NCBI RefSeq assembly: GCF_015840915.1
Contig: NZ_CP060398.1
Span: 2,976,001 to 3,040,000, forward strand
Reading direction: 5' to 3'
From: Synechococcus sp. CBW1002
GTDB taxonomy: Bacteria > Cyanobacteriota > Cyanobacteriia > PCC-6307 > Cyanobiaceae
DNA: 64,000 nt
Shown here: positions 18,499-29,100 of the stretch, piece by piece
Numbering within the stretch: the first letter of the stretch is position 1
Layout: each line of letters begins with the position of its first letter
Made by a program: the position numbers and the translations under genes
The notes under the pieces: generated by a model
What the model was told of the DNA's origin: nothing
The model's input: the letters and a program-made list of their open reading frames with translations, nothing else
Databases searched by the model: none

Positions 18499-19764
18499 TG
18501 AGGTGGGTGCCTTTTATTGGACAGTTCCGGCCCCTGACATCGTTAACCCAGGACGGGTGGAACATGGTTCGGCCTCAGTGTAGACCGCGTGGGGAGTTTT
18601 GCCTCCAAGGGAACTGTGAGGTCTTACATGGCAATACCGCCACAGGAAGCGGGCCAGGCTGATTTCAGCGTCCCAGCCATCGCTGTATGCCCGTAGGTAG
18701 ACCTCCTCGTACTTGACAGTCCTCCACAGCCGTTCAACAAGGATGTTGTCGTAGCACCGCTTTCTGCCGGACCAGCTGATCTGGATCCGCTCCCCTTTGA
18801 GTCTGGCCACAAAGTCAGCGGACGTGAACTGACAGCCTTGATCGGAGTGGAAGATCTCTGGCCTACGGCCGCCTCCCAAGGCCATCTCCAGGGCCTCCAG
18901 ACAGAACTTCGTGTCAAGGCTGTTGGAGAGCCTCCAGCTGAGCACATGCCTGGAATGGAGATCCATGATCGCCACCAGATAGAGGAACCCTTTCTGCAGA
19001 GGGATGTAGGTGATGTCGGTCGCCCAGACCTGATCCACCGACGTGACCTGCGTGAGGTCCACCAGGCAGGGGAACCGCACGGACGGATCACCTGGAACCG
19101 TCGTCCGGGGCTTCTGGTAGATCGCCCGTAATCCCATGCGCCGCATGAGGTTTCGCACTCGATCTCGGCTGATCGGGATACCATCTTGGGCCAGATAGTC
19201 CACCATCCGGCGGCTGCCGCTGCAGGGATCCTCCAGGTAGAGAGCATCGATCCTGGCCATGATCCGCAGCGTCGATACACGGACCGGTGTCGGCCGGTAG
19301 TACAGCGTGGATCGAGGCAGCCCCAGCAGCGCACACTGCCTGCTGATGCTGAGCTCGGGGTGGTCGTGATCGACCAGCTTGCGCAGTTCACGGGCATCAG
19401 AGCAGTTGAGACTTTTTTTTGAGCCACTCCAGCTCCATCTGCAGCCGTCCGATCTGCTGGAACAGCTCCGCCTCCTTGGCCTGCCCCTCCTCCTTGTCCT
19501 TGGTCTTCTTGCCTCGGGTGAAGAGCTCGCTGGCACCGTCCAGGAGCTGCCGCTTCCACTGGCTCACCTGGATCGGGTGGATGGCGTGGTCGGCGGCGAT
19601 CTCCTGGATCGTCTTGCGGCCACTGATCGCCTCCATGGCGACCCTGGCCTTGAACTCGGGGCTGTGGGTGCGGCGCTTGCTCATCGGTGGGAGCCCCTTT
19701 CAGGGGCGGTACCCCGCCTCAGAGGTTAACGATGGGGCCTGTCCAGAAAAGCCAGACCACCTCA
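18499..19764 (-). mobile_element. IS3-family element copy D, intact
   Basis: 1266 bp with target duplication GTG (18496-18498, 19765-19767). It lies between istB and the right end of IS21 copy 2. Confidence 0.92.
18514..19684 (-). CDS. IS3 orfAB transposase, copy D (programmed frameshift)
   Basis: Identical to copy C. OrfA (19397-19684) ends after the A8 slippery run, and the -1 frame gives the DDE-carrying orfB, which ends at 18514 with the C-terminus TMSGAGTVQ formed by the terminal repeat. The element is presumably active. Confidence 0.9.
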
Positions 19765-20403
19765 GTGGGGTCCGCCGGCTCGTGCGCTCCGCTGCAGCGC
19801 TCAGGCGGGACAGCAGCAAGAGCACCGGCCAACGGGCTTGACGCCTGGGGCCGATCAGAAGATCCCGGCTCCATGGCAGAGGACCGGGCCAGGGTGGCTC
19901 ACTTTTCGCTGTCGCCTCCCCCTGCCATGGCAGGGGGAGGACCCGGGGTAACCCGCCTACGTAATTGACGCGACCCGCCTACGTAGTTGACATCGGGCAG
20001 CCAATGGGCGCGCACCTGATCGGGGGCCTGGATCACGAACACGGCTTTCATGGCAGCGGCCACCATGTCCTGGCCAGCTTTGGGCACGTGGGAGAGCAGG
20101 TTGCGCAGGAAGTGCACCCGGCAGCGCTGCCAGCAGCAGCCCTGGAACATCCGCTTGATCGCCGCCGTCAGCCCCAGATGGGCGTCCGAGATCACCAGCC
20201 GGGTGCCGTCCAGGCCTCGTTCCTTGAGTGAACCAAGGAACTGCCTCCAGAAGCCCTCGGCCTCACTGTCGCCGACGGCAATGCCCAACACCTCGCGGTA
20301 GCCGAGGGCATTGATGCCGATGGCGACGACAACGGCCCGGGAGACCACCTGCATGTTGCGGCCGAGGCGGCCGTGTAGGTAGGTGGCGTCGAGGTAGGGC
20401 CTC

Positions 20404-20719
20404 CTGAGAAGGTAAGAACCACCCCCAGGGCAACAATATGGGGAGGGCCGGCTGACCTCTGAGTGTTGCTCGGGCTGCAGCCGGTTGATTGCTCAGGCGG
20501 CGCCTATCAGCAAAGATGTCCGCTCAGGGTACTGATCTGAGCACCTTCGAAAGCCTACTCCGGATGGAGGATCATGGGCTTCGAGATCGGATGTTGATCG
20601 TCATCGCGCGTTGATCAGGAGCGCAGGCTTGAGCGGCCGGCCCCCGGTCGGAGGCTGAGGCCGGCCCGCCTCTTGCGGGCGGTCCAACCACAACCCCCTG
20701 GGGCCTGGGTTTCTGATCT
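20404..20719. other. Non-coding DNA between IS256 fragment and second IS3
   Basis: No gene seen. It contains a GC-rich imperfect inverted repeat (GGCCGGCCCCCGG...GAGGCCGGCCCGCC near 20634-20680) that may act as a transcription stop for one of the neighbouring IS elements. Confidence 0.4.
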
Positions 20720-21778
20720 TCAAGCAGCGACAGTGTCCTGCGGTCTGGGATGGTTGACCCGCACGACTGTTGGCTGAGCCCAATCGCGAGGTGGCCTGGC
20801 CCAGCGGCGTGGATGTTGCGCACGCGCCTGCTCATAGGTCTGCTGACGGACTCTGCAGATCGCGTCAGCTTCTCCGTAGTGACGTTGATTGGGCGTCACA
20901 TACTTGATGCCGCTGTGACGATGCTCAGCGTTGTACCAGTCAACAAAACCATCGACCCAGGCACGCACTGAGAGAAGATCCCGGAAACGACGCACTGGAT
21001 AGCTCTGGTGATATTTCATGGTTCGGAACCATGACTCAACGTAGGCGTTGTCATTGCTCACCCGCGGCCGCGAGAATGACAGGGAGATGCCGAGCTCGGC
21101 CAGCTTGGCGGCCAAGGTGTAGGAGCGCATGGGTGCTCCGTTATCGGCGTGCAGGATCGTGGTCGACCCCGAGCTGATCCCTTCATCACGGCAGACACGA
21201 TCAAAGAAGTGCTTGGCCAGTTCGCCGCATTCACGATCGTGCACCTCAACGCCAAGGATGCGCCGGCTCCACACATCCATCACCATATAAAGGTAGTAGA
21301 ATTGACCCTTCACAGGCCCCGGCAACAGGGTGATATCCCAGGCCAGCACTTGATGGATGCCCGTTGCCTCCAGCACGGGTGGCTCTCTTGGCTCCCGCGG
21401 TGGGCGGCTCCTGCCGCGATGATTTAACAGGCCTTCCTGGCGCATGATGCGGTAAATCGTTGACTCCGATCCCACGTAGACTCCCTCCTCGGCAAGGATC
21501 GCCACGATCTGACCAGGCGTGAGATCGGCAAAGCGTGGATCGTTGACAGTGGACAACACCTGTTGGCGCTCCTCCTCGCTGAAACGATGCATGACATGCC
21601 TGGACGCTCCCTTGCGTTGATCGCAGCTGAATCCCTGGGTCCGAATCATCAAGCCCCATCGCCTCAGCGTGCGTGTCGCCAGGCCGAAAAGATCAGCAAT
21701 GGCCTTGGCCGAAAGGCCACGACTGATGCCTTCCTGTAGAAGCGCGACGATCGCACCGCGATCGCCAGACGGAATCAA
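20720..21778 (-). CDS. IS3-family orfB transposase (second IS3 type)
   Basis: This 352-residue orfB begins MIPSGDRGAIVALLQEG with an HTH, followed by a second HTH (LTPGQIVAILAEEGVYVGSE) and the rve core: Asp in LAWDITLLPG, Asp in ILHADNGAPM and Glu in NDNAYVESWFRTMKYH. It ends with the typical YVTPNQRHYGEADAI block. The start codon overlaps the orfA stop (ATGA-type overlap at 21775-21778), so it is coupled to orfA. Confidence 0.88.
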   Translation of the reverse strand: MIPSGDRGAIVALLQEGISRGLSAKAIADLFGLATRTLRRWGLMIRTQGFSCDQRKGASRHVMHRFSEEERQQVLSTVNDPRFADLTPGQIVAILAEEGVYVGSESTIYRIMRQEGLLNHRGRSRPPREPREPPVLEATGIHQVLAWDITLLPGPVKGQFYYLYMVMDVWSRRILGVEVHDRECGELAKHFFDRVCRDEGISSGSTTILHADNGAPMRSYTLAAKLAELGISLSFSRPRVSNDNAYVESWFRTMKYHQSYPVRRFRDLLSVRAWVDGFVDWYNAEHRHSGIKYVTPNQRHYGEADAICRVRQQTYEQARAQHPRRWARPPRDWAQPTVVRVNHPRPQDTVAA

Positions 21779-22284
21779 GGATCCTCGTCCGGTTGAAAGA
21801 TCTGGTTGAACTTTTTTGAGAGCATCAACAACGTCGCCGCTTCTGTCAGTGCTTTTTCTTTCTTCTGCAATTCACGCTCCAGCTGGCGATTCCGCCGGAC
21901 CAGTTCCTGATTCTTGCGTTGCAGTTCCCGCTGATCAGCCATGCTCGGCGCGCTGGGGCCATTGGCATCCTCGGCGGCCTGGCGCCAACGGGCAACCTGC
22001 TTGGGGTACAGCCCCCGCTCCCTGCAGAACGACCCGAGCTCGCTTCCGTTCAGTCCTGCGGCCTGGATCACGGCTGCCAGCTTGTCGGCAGCGCTCCACT
22101 GCTCCGGCGGCCGGTTCGTGGCAGGCACCAGCTGGCCCTGCTTCTGCCACTGGCTCCGCCAGTTGTAGATGGTCTGCGCCGTGATCCCGGTGTCGCGGGC
22201 GATCTCAGCCACGCTCTCAAGGTTCGGAGGGCTCATCCGCAGGCGGACGGCTTCCCGCAGAGCGGCGTCATAGGGCGGTTGCAT
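21775..22284 (-). CDS. IS3-family orfA (second IS3 type)
   Basis: This 169-residue DNA-binding protein has an HTH_Tnp_1 helix-turn-helix (SVAEIARDTGITAQTIYNWR), a second one (GSFCRERGLYPKQVARWR) and a long coiled coil (RELQRKNQELVRRNRQLERE). It regulates the orfB transposase and recruits it to the element ends. Confidence 0.85.
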   Translation of the reverse strand: MQPPYDAALREAVRLRMSPPNLESVAEIARDTGITAQTIYNWRSQWQKQGQLVPATNRPPEQWSAADKLAAVIQAAGLNGSELGSFCRERGLYPKQVARWRQAAEDANGPSAPSMADQRELQRKNQELVRRNRQLERELQKKEKALTEAATLLMLSKKFNQIFQPDEDP

Positions 22285-22383
22285 AGTCGTCGGTTGGGCC
22301 CCCAGGTGGACGGGTCAAACCGAGCGGACTTCTTCCTAAGAAACACCAACGGCCAACAGGGATCTCGGCTGACTGACCACACC

Positions 22384-23727
22384 TCAAGCAGAGGCAACAA
22401 GTTGAAAACCAAGGGCAATGGCGCGTCGCTGGAGACCACGAATCTGACGATCCCTTGATTCCTCCTGATATGCGGCAGCACCGGGATCCTGATATACCAA
22501 ACCATCACGGAGCGTCTTGTAGTAAAGAATGGCAAGCTTTCGGGCAGTAGCAATTAATGCTTTACTCTTTCCGGCACGTGCTGCCAGACGACGTTGAAAA
22601 GCACCCAGTGCAGTATTCGTTCTTCCCAGCGGTACGGCAGCCATCCAAAAGGCACTACCTGCTCGCGTAGTGCCCTGTCGTGTTCGTGAAGAAAGTACCT
22701 TTCCCCCTGAGATCCTGTTCTGAGGACTGAGTCCCAGCCATGACACAAAATGCTGGGCACTGGGCCAGCGCTTCATGTCCAACCCACACTCACTAATGAG
22801 CGTGAGAACTGTTGTTGGTCCTAATCCCGGAAGCCTTAGAAGATTGTGGCCTGACAAGGCTTGAATTAGGTGGGTTGGGTTAAATGCAAAGCCATGTCCG
22901 CATATCTTCCAATCCCCAGGTTGACTGCCTGGATCTTGATAGTCCGAGCCGGCAAGCTCTGTCATCAATGATTGTGCCGCAAGCTCGCAGGCCCTGATCT
23001 TCTCTGAATAGGTGTCAAAGAGCTCAACTGCGATCTTCAAAGAGAACAAGTGATCGTCTTGGTAGTTCCCCTCAAGAGCAGCCGCAATTGTTGCCGCGCT
23101 CTCCTTGCAGCGTCTGTCTCGGAGAGAAGCGAGTCTTTCGGGGTCCCTCTCACCTGAAAGTATGGCATCGATGATTCGCCTACCGGTTAGTCCGCTGATA
23201 TCTCTGACAACATGATGAAGCTGAAGATTCATAAGCATCAGCGCCTTCTGGATGTGTTGCTGATGAGACGAGCGGTATCGAACAAGTTGATCACGCTGCC
23301 GCAGATATGAGCGTAGTTCTGTGATTTTTTGGTCTGGACGAAAGCTTGCTCTCACCAGGCCGTAGCTGTGGAGCTGCTGAAGCCATTGTGCATCGTTGAT
23401 ATCCGTCTTGCGGCCCGGAACATTCTTGGCGTGCCTGGCATTAACAAGAAAGACGTCAATGCCTTTGCCAGAGAGAATCTCGTAAAGCGGAACCCAGTAG
23501 ATTCCAGTGGACTCCATGGCAATGGTGCTAATTCCAACTGCCAGCAGCCATTCGGCGAGTGCGATTAGATCCTTTGTGAAGCTTGAAAACTTGCGGACGG
23601 GATTCGGATCAAGCTCGACAGGAACAGCAACAACGTGGAATCTACTGCCGACATCAATTCCAGCGGAACGAGGGTTAATGACTTTCAGACGAGCTCGGCG
23701 CTTGCCTGCTGAAATTGGTTCTCCCAT
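22384..23727 (-). CDS. IS110-family recombinase, intact
   Basis: This 447-residue DEDD/serine recombinase has an N-terminal RuvC-like domain (SAGIDVGSRFHVVAVP, AMESTGIYWVPLYEI, VPGRKTDINDAQWLQQLH) and a C-terminal Tnp_20 domain (LLRLPGLGPTTVLTLISECG, FVSWLGLSPQNRISGGKVLS) that carries the catalytic serine. IS110 enzymes act with an element-encoded bridge RNA and leave no inverted repeats. A truncated second copy lies at 7846-8662. Confidence 0.92.
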   Translation of the reverse strand: MGEPISAGKRRARLKVINPRSAGIDVGSRFHVVAVPVELDPNPVRKFSSFTKDLIALAEWLLAVGISTIAMESTGIYWVPLYEILSGKGIDVFLVNARHAKNVPGRKTDINDAQWLQQLHSYGLVRASFRPDQKITELRSYLRQRDQLVRYRSSHQQHIQKALMLMNLQLHHVVRDISGLTGRRIIDAILSGERDPERLASLRDRRCKESAATIAAALEGNYQDDHLFSLKIAVELFDTYSEKIRACELAAQSLMTELAGSDYQDPGSQPGDWKICGHGFAFNPTHLIQALSGHNLLRLPGLGPTTVLTLISECGLDMKRWPSAQHFVSWLGLSPQNRISGGKVLSSRTRQGTTRAGSAFWMAAVPLGRTNTALGAFQRRLAARAGKSKALIATARKLAILYYKTLRDGLVYQDPGAAAYQEESRDRQIRGLQRRAIALGFQLVASA

Positions 23728-24024
23728 GGCTTAAGGACTCACTAGGTGATCGGGAGGGCATCAGGCAGGATTCGCGCACTAAAATCAGCAAATTCCTAAT
23801 CGGGATCGGCCGACTAACTCATTGGTCAGTCGAGCCGTCGCCAGGGCAGGGAGCGCAATTCGAATCCCAGGCCACGTTTGCTTTCGGGGTCAGGCCTCCA
23901 AAGATGTCATCGGCCATGGCCCGATGTCCTCATGACCAGAGTGGCAAGGGCGCTCTGGCTTGGCCGTGGGTGTTTCGGGCGCGAGGGCGTACGCGCGTAC
24001 TGGTTCGTTTGCTGACACTGGGGG
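23728..24024 (-). ncRNA. Candidate bridge RNA upstream of intact IS110
   Basis: The 297 bp between the IS110 start codon and the inferred element end (24024) are non-coding and conserved in both copies. They hold several hairpins: CATCGGCCATGGCCCGATG (23908-23926), CCAGAG...CTCTGG (about 23936-23958) and the palindrome GTACGCGCGTAC (23989-24000). IS110-group elements encode their guide RNA in this position. The RNA itself is inferred. Confidence 0.4.
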
Positions 24025-24415
24025 CATGGCCAAAATCCCCGAGCTCGAGGAAATGTTGAAGCCCACCGATGGTGATCCGGCCAAGCGGGCGGCAGTAGCC
24101 ATGAGCTGAAACGCACCAACTCCTTCCTCGATCTACACGAATCCCCTCGATCGCTGAGTTGCACATTCAGCGATCAGGGTTCATAGTGGAACGATGGAGC
24201 TGCGCAATCAGCTCCCAAGCAGTCATCCCCTGACTGCTCCTGATCACCCTCCTGAAAGGGTCACAGGACCTCCTGAGTTACACCACTCGCAGGGGCGCTA
24301 CCGCACCACGCGCTCCGAATGTTGCCCTTTGCTCCTGTCTATTCATGGTTGATACATTTGGCAATTGCTAGGTCTTTCTCCGTCTTTGTCTGGCTAATTA
24401 CTGGCACAAGCATTC
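24025..24415. other. Region between IS110 and esterase gene
   Basis: Only a tiny frame is seen, 24026-24109 (27 codons, MAKIPELEEMLKPTDGDPAK). It starts one base after the IS110 end and may be the stump of an interrupted gene. The remainder is non-coding and becomes A+T-rich towards 24415, the presumed native promoter region of the next gene. Confidence 0.4.
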
Positions 24416-25330
24416 ATGGCATCTAACCTTTGGAAGTCTTTGCTCCGTTGCAAGCGATTTCTTCGTAAGCCGTCCTCTCAGCTATCGTCATCACGCTTGC
24501 CCTCAGAGGTTTCTGTTCATTGTCATAGTGATATTTGTTACGCGCCGTCGCTCAAGGCCTCTCATGGTGACAAGGTGACCCTTGATGTCTTTAAGCTTGC
24601 GTCTACGCCTGCCAAGGGAGCTGTTATCTTTCTGCATGGAGGAGGGCTTAGGAGGGGATCCAAGAAGCATGTCCTAGGCAAGGATTTATACTTTAACTCT
24701 CTCGGTTATAACTTTGTCTCATGCAACTATCCTTTGTCCGCTGAATGTACTGCTTGTCTGATCGATGACCAGCTGCTGGCTCTGCGATCACTTGACAAGT
24801 GGGTCGGAACCGAGTTGCGTACACTTTCTCAAGTCGAACCTTCTTCGCCAGTCATCTTCCTGGGGCATTCGGCAGGCGCATACTTGCTCGCATTGGCGGT
24901 CTCCAAGGGGCTCTTCTGCAATCCTCGTACATCATTTATTCTTGTTGATTCAGCGGCATATGACTTGTCTAAGCGATATGGGGCGGCTCGTCCGAATGTT
25001 AGGCTTGAGATAGAACGCCTAGTCGGCTATGAGGATGGCAATAAAGGTAGCCTAGATGAGCTCATCAGTGCCTATTCTCCCGTAAGTAATCTGCTGCAAT
25101 GCCCTGCAGGTGGCCCTGGTCCCGACATGGGTTGGGTCTATCTCGCAACTACGAGGAAGCGTTTCAGTCTTGACAGTTCCACTGTCCTTGCATCACTTCT
25201 TAAGAGTAAGTTGAACATGCATGCTTCGGTCAAAGCCTACCCGCTCAGCCATGTGGATATCTCGCGAGAGATAGCCTACCCAGATAGCGAGATTGGCAGG
25301 GACATCGCCCATTTGTTAGGCAATATGTAA
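24416..25330 (+). CDS. Alpha/beta-hydrolase, carboxylesterase-like
   Basis: This 304-residue alpha/beta-hydrolase has the oxyanion-hole motif FLHGGGLRRGSKKHV near residue 73 and the nucleophile elbow IFLGHSAGAYLLALAV near residue 150. The late HVDISREIAYPDSEIGRDIA could supply the triad His. The N-terminus is basic with no signal peptide. It resembles the product at 29762-30844 in all these blocks, so the two are paralogues flanking the PPTase and KS-AT genes. Possible roles are release or deacylation of the pathway product; the substrate is unknown. Confidence 0.75.
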   Translation: MASNLWKSLLRCKRFLRKPSSQLSSSRLPSEVSVHCHSDICYAPSLKASHGDKVTLDVFKLASTPAKGAVIFLHGGGLRRGSKKHVLGKDLYFNSLGYNFVSCNYPLSAECTACLIDDQLLALRSLDKWVGTELRTLSQVEPSSPVIFLGHSAGAYLLALAVSKGLFCNPRTSFILVDSAAYDLSKRYGAARPNVRLEIERLVGYEDGNKGSLDELISAYSPVSNLLQCPAGGPGPDMGWVYLATTRKRFSLDSSTVLASLLKSKLNMHASVKAYPLSHVDISREIAYPDSEIGRDIAHLLGNM

Positions 25331-25444
25331 TGGCCTGTTGGATGGCTGAGAGACTGGCCTTATGGGGTGGGAATTCGTATGATTCACGTATCCTTATGTC
25401 TATGATTGTCGAATTAAAGAGGGTTCAGTCAAGCAGTCACAGTA

Positions 25445-26101
25445 CTACAAGCGCTGCTTGGCCACGGAAATAGTCCAGTCAGCCTCGGCTATTCCTTTCC
25501 CGCCATAGTAATGGTCTTGAAAAGCTGCTTCAAATGAAAATGTGCAGGGCCAAGCCACTGATTCACCTGTGTAGAAGCTGATGGACAATAGACGAAAGTC
25601 GGCTTCGGAAACGAGACCACCATATAACTTGAAGCCAGCTTCAAAGATTGTCCAGATGCAACAACATACAATCTCAGTTGGCAACTGATTTGCTGGTACA
25701 GGCATGGGCCACCGCATGTAAGCAAAAATGGCTTGCCAATCATGGCCTGCGACATGTTCGATGTCTAGACCGATTGCAGAGTGATCTGTAATGCCAACGA
25801 GCACCAGTCCACGAGAATGTGAAACAGATACAAATAGACCGTGGAGATTCTGCTGGCAGTAATAAAGCTTGGGTGGGCTGGCAGGCGGACCGTAGAGCTC
25901 CAGTTGAGATGCAGCAATAGAACCATGTTTCAGCCATTGTTGCAACAGAAGCTTGCCCATTAGACGGCTGGCCACATAGTCAGCTATTCGCTTGTTATGA
26001 CGAAGCCTAGAAACATACCACTTCTCTTGATCGGATAAATACTTCTCGGAAAGATACTGGCATAACAGTGTGTCAGGTGCCTTTGCCAGTAGCATTGACA
26101 T
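25445..26101 (-). CDS. Sfp-type 4'-phosphopantetheinyl transferase
   Basis: This 218-residue protein would transfer phosphopantetheine from CoA to carrier-protein serines. It has the substrate-binding SVSHSRGLVLVGI, the metal-binding IGLDIEH and the C-terminal helix WTIFEAGFKLYGG. The canonical W-x-x-K-E-x-x-x-K signature here reads W-T-I-F-E-A-G-F-K, so the first Lys is Phe while Glu and the second Lys remain. The start ATG lies 3 nt after the KS-AT stop codon, so the two genes form an operon. That suggests a dedicated activator for a carrier protein of the same pathway, although no carrier is visible in the window. Confidence 0.8.
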   Translation of the reverse strand: MSMLLAKAPDTLLCQYLSEKYLSDQEKWYVSRLRHNKRIADYVASRLMGKLLLQQWLKHGSIAASQLELYGPPASPPKLYYCQQNLHGLFVSVSHSRGLVLVGITDHSAIGLDIEHVAGHDWQAIFAYMRWPMPVPANQLPTEIVCCCIWTIFEAGFKLYGGLVSEADFRLLSISFYTGESVAWPCTFSFEAAFQDHYYGGKGIAEADWTISVAKQRL

Positions 26102-26104
26102 TGA

Positions 26105-29100
26105 TTAATCAACCTGTTTTAGGATCTGCTTTGAGCTGGCTTCTGCGCTGGCCAGAATCGTCAAGATGGTTCGGCTGTGCTCCAGCAGAAGTTGTTGGCC
26201 CAGCACAGGATCCTGCTCTTTGACAACCGGGACAGGTAATGCGTTCGGGCTGGATGTGGATCTGGCTCCAGAGGAGGTGGGATCACTGATAACCGCCATG
26301 GAGGTAGGGTCCTGGGCAGACACGGTCTGGCTAGACGACTCACTTCGGCTTCCTGAAGAAGGGGGGACGACGTCTGAAGCTAGTGAGGTCAGAAAGTCCC
26401 TGAGCCCGACGGAGTTATATTGAGGAATTTCTGAATGAACCGGGACTGCGGTTGCTGGCTTGATCACGGTCGCCAGGCCTGTTCGATAGCGTTCGATGAA
26501 AAGGCCATCGAGAGCTCCCAGATTGAGGTCCAGCCCCGATGTCCACAGGATTGCCACCGACTGGAGAAAGGCAGTGGTGCTGTCTTTACGGGAGGTCCCT
26601 AGCGAGACAGCAACAATGTCTGGGAATTCAGAAAGTGCTTCCTTCGTATAACTAGTGAGCGTAGTATTTGGCCCCAGCTCAATAAAGTATCTGGCTCCGT
26701 CGGCATACATATTTCGGATCGTCTCTTCATACCTGACAGGATTGAGCCACTGATCGATAAAAATCTGCATCCCTTGCTCATAGTCAGAGGGATAGGGCTT
26801 GGTTGTCAAGCAGCTGTATGCGACTGCATGATGTGATTCGAATTGTATCGAATGAGGAAACTCTCTATAGAGTCTACGATGCGTTTCGGCACCATTTTTG
26901 AAGTATCGTGTATGATATGGTCGTGTTAATGGGGTCGGCAAGATGTTGCCTCCAGCAGCAGCTATGTGCTCAACCAGCTCCTCGCAGAAGTCAGCCTCAG
27001 AAAATACGACGCGCTGTGAGCGACAGTTGTCAGAAATTAACGACCATTCAGATCGCATCTTTAAAATAGTATTAAGTTGGCCTAGTTCAAGTCCAGAGAT
27101 TGCAAACGTCGACCCCTCAGGGAACTCATCGATCGAATCGGCTTTCGAGAAGAACTCATGAATTTGCTTTATCCTTGTCCTAAGGTCATCCTGATTCTTC
27201 ATTGTGGCTAGGCTACCTGACAGCATCACTGCATTAGACTCTCCTTGGCTATGTCCAACCAGCTGATCTGGCCGCAGTCCTATGCGAGAGGCAATTTCAT
27301 AGAAGGACATCAGGCACGCAGCAATAATTTGCGTGGCTGAATCCTGAGCATAAAGAAGCTCAATTCGCCTTGCATTGGCTGATCTGGCACAGTCTAAGTC
27401 AGCATTCGGCAAGCAAGTGACTAATCCGAGTGGGATCTCACGGCCCAAAGCCTCATCCATGAAATTATACCAATACGCAAATAAATCAATGTTCGTTGTC
27501 AGGTCGCCGAGCATTTCAGGCGATTGTACTCCTTCTCCAGGAATTAGGAATGCTATCTTTCCTCGTGAATCTGCCGACTCAGAATAAATAAAGTGACGTC
27601 CACGATGACTTGATGACGATGGATTGGATGCCAGCCAAGATGAGGCATCCTGCAGACCCTCGCCAAGATTTCTGTGCGATGATGCAAAGATAACTAGTCG
27701 GGTTGCAGCTCTCGATGACTGGTTGTTGCTATGGGTCGATTTGAACAGGACTGCCTGATGTATCTTGTCAACTTCAAGACCAGCAATTAAGTCTTGTAAT
27801 TCAGAGCGCGAGTCTGCCTCAAGAAAGATAGCTCGACCAGTTGTGGTATAGCCTTGGTGCTGATATTTGAGTAATCCACGGTAAGTCTTTCCAGATGAAT
27901 CATTGCCAATGCTTGGATCAGTATCAGCAAGGAGATCTGGCGACTTTGAGGCCGTATATGGGAACAGAATGACGGGCGATCCAGCCTGCTGATTAGAATC
28001 CGTGAATTCCTGAAGCAGTAAGTGCCCATTGATTCCTCCAAAGCCGAAGGAATTAATGGCTGCAATACGTGGCTTTGCGGGTGAATGGAACCAACGTCGA
28101 AGCGTGCGATTAATATAGAAAGGGGTGGAGTGATCAGCGACAGCTTCTAACGGATCTGGACAAACTGATGGTGGAAGTAGTTTATTCTGAAGGGCGAGCG
28201 AGGCCTTGATCAGGCTGGCAACGCTAGAGGCGGGAATTGTATGGCCAATCAGAGATTTGCTTGATCCAACGGCAATTGTGGATAGGCCACGATGACAGCC
28301 CTCGAAGACTTCCAGCATCGATGAAAGTTCGGTGTTGTCACCATGCGGAATTCCTGTAGCATGAACTTCTACTAGTGAAACATCTGAAGGCTTAATGTCG
28401 CATTTCTGATATGCTCTCTTCATTGCCAGCACCTGTCCTTGACGATTTGGTGCAAGCAAACCCTCACCTTTGCCATCGCTGGCCAAGGCGACTGAACGGA
28501 TAACAGAATATATCGGGTCGCCAGATTCTACTGCATCTGACAAACGCTTCAAAGCAATGAAGCCAACTCCTTCGGAAAGCAGTGTTCCGGATGCGGACTT
28601 TGACATTGGGAATATTCCTTCTTCCGATAAGGCATTAATTGTGCAAAACAACTGGTAAATTGGGAAATTCATCGTGGCCTGAACTCCGCCAACAAGCATT
28701 AGATCAGCGTCGCCAGTATCTAGTTGCTTGATTGCATGATCTACTGCGATCATGCCCGAAGTGCAGGCACCATCTACAAGGTGGTTTGGACCAAGTAGGC
28801 CAAGCCTGTTCGCAATCGTCCCAGAAACAACGTTAGAGATGAGATTGGGCGTTATTGCGGGGTCAGTAACCAGCTCAAAAGCGGACGAAAGCAGTGATCG
28901 GAGTTGCTTCCTTCGCGCTCCTTTGAGAACTGCACCCACGGAATCTGCAAGAACATCAATGAAATGCTCCAAGATCATCCCATTCATCAACGCCCCGACG
29001 ATGCCTCGATGAGGATGGTCACCCATGCCGACCACCACTCCGGTCCGTTCATGGGGAATCCATTCCGGTGCCCGTCCGCGCAATGCGTCAGCCATTGCCT

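Larger units (their letters stand above)
16012..19999 (+). mobile_element. IS21-family element, copy 2 (carries IS3 copy D)
   Basis: The left end TGTCCGGCGACGATTAGG and the inverse of the right end (TGCCCGATGTCAACTACG) share the inner GTAGGCGGGTC repeat, which recurs as multiple terminal sites. The target duplication is GCCAATGGG, 9 bp (16003-16011, 20000-20008), inside the IS256 fragment. Its proteins are clearly diverged from copy 1. Confidence 0.92.
15897..20403 (-). pseudogene. IS256-family transposase fragment, interrupted by IS21
   Basis: On the reverse strand the right part (about 20403-20009) encodes YLDATYLHGRLGRNMQVVS, SLKERGLDGTRLVISDAHLG and CCWQRCRVHFLRNLL, the core of an IS256 (Mutator) transposase. 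It is cut by IS21 and resumes at 16011 with HWQRVTEMLRKQFPSAAP in frame. The N-terminal third and the C-terminus are missing. A direct repeat TAGGGCCTCCTGAGAA (15897-15912 and 20395-20410) bounds the fragment. Confidence 0.85.
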
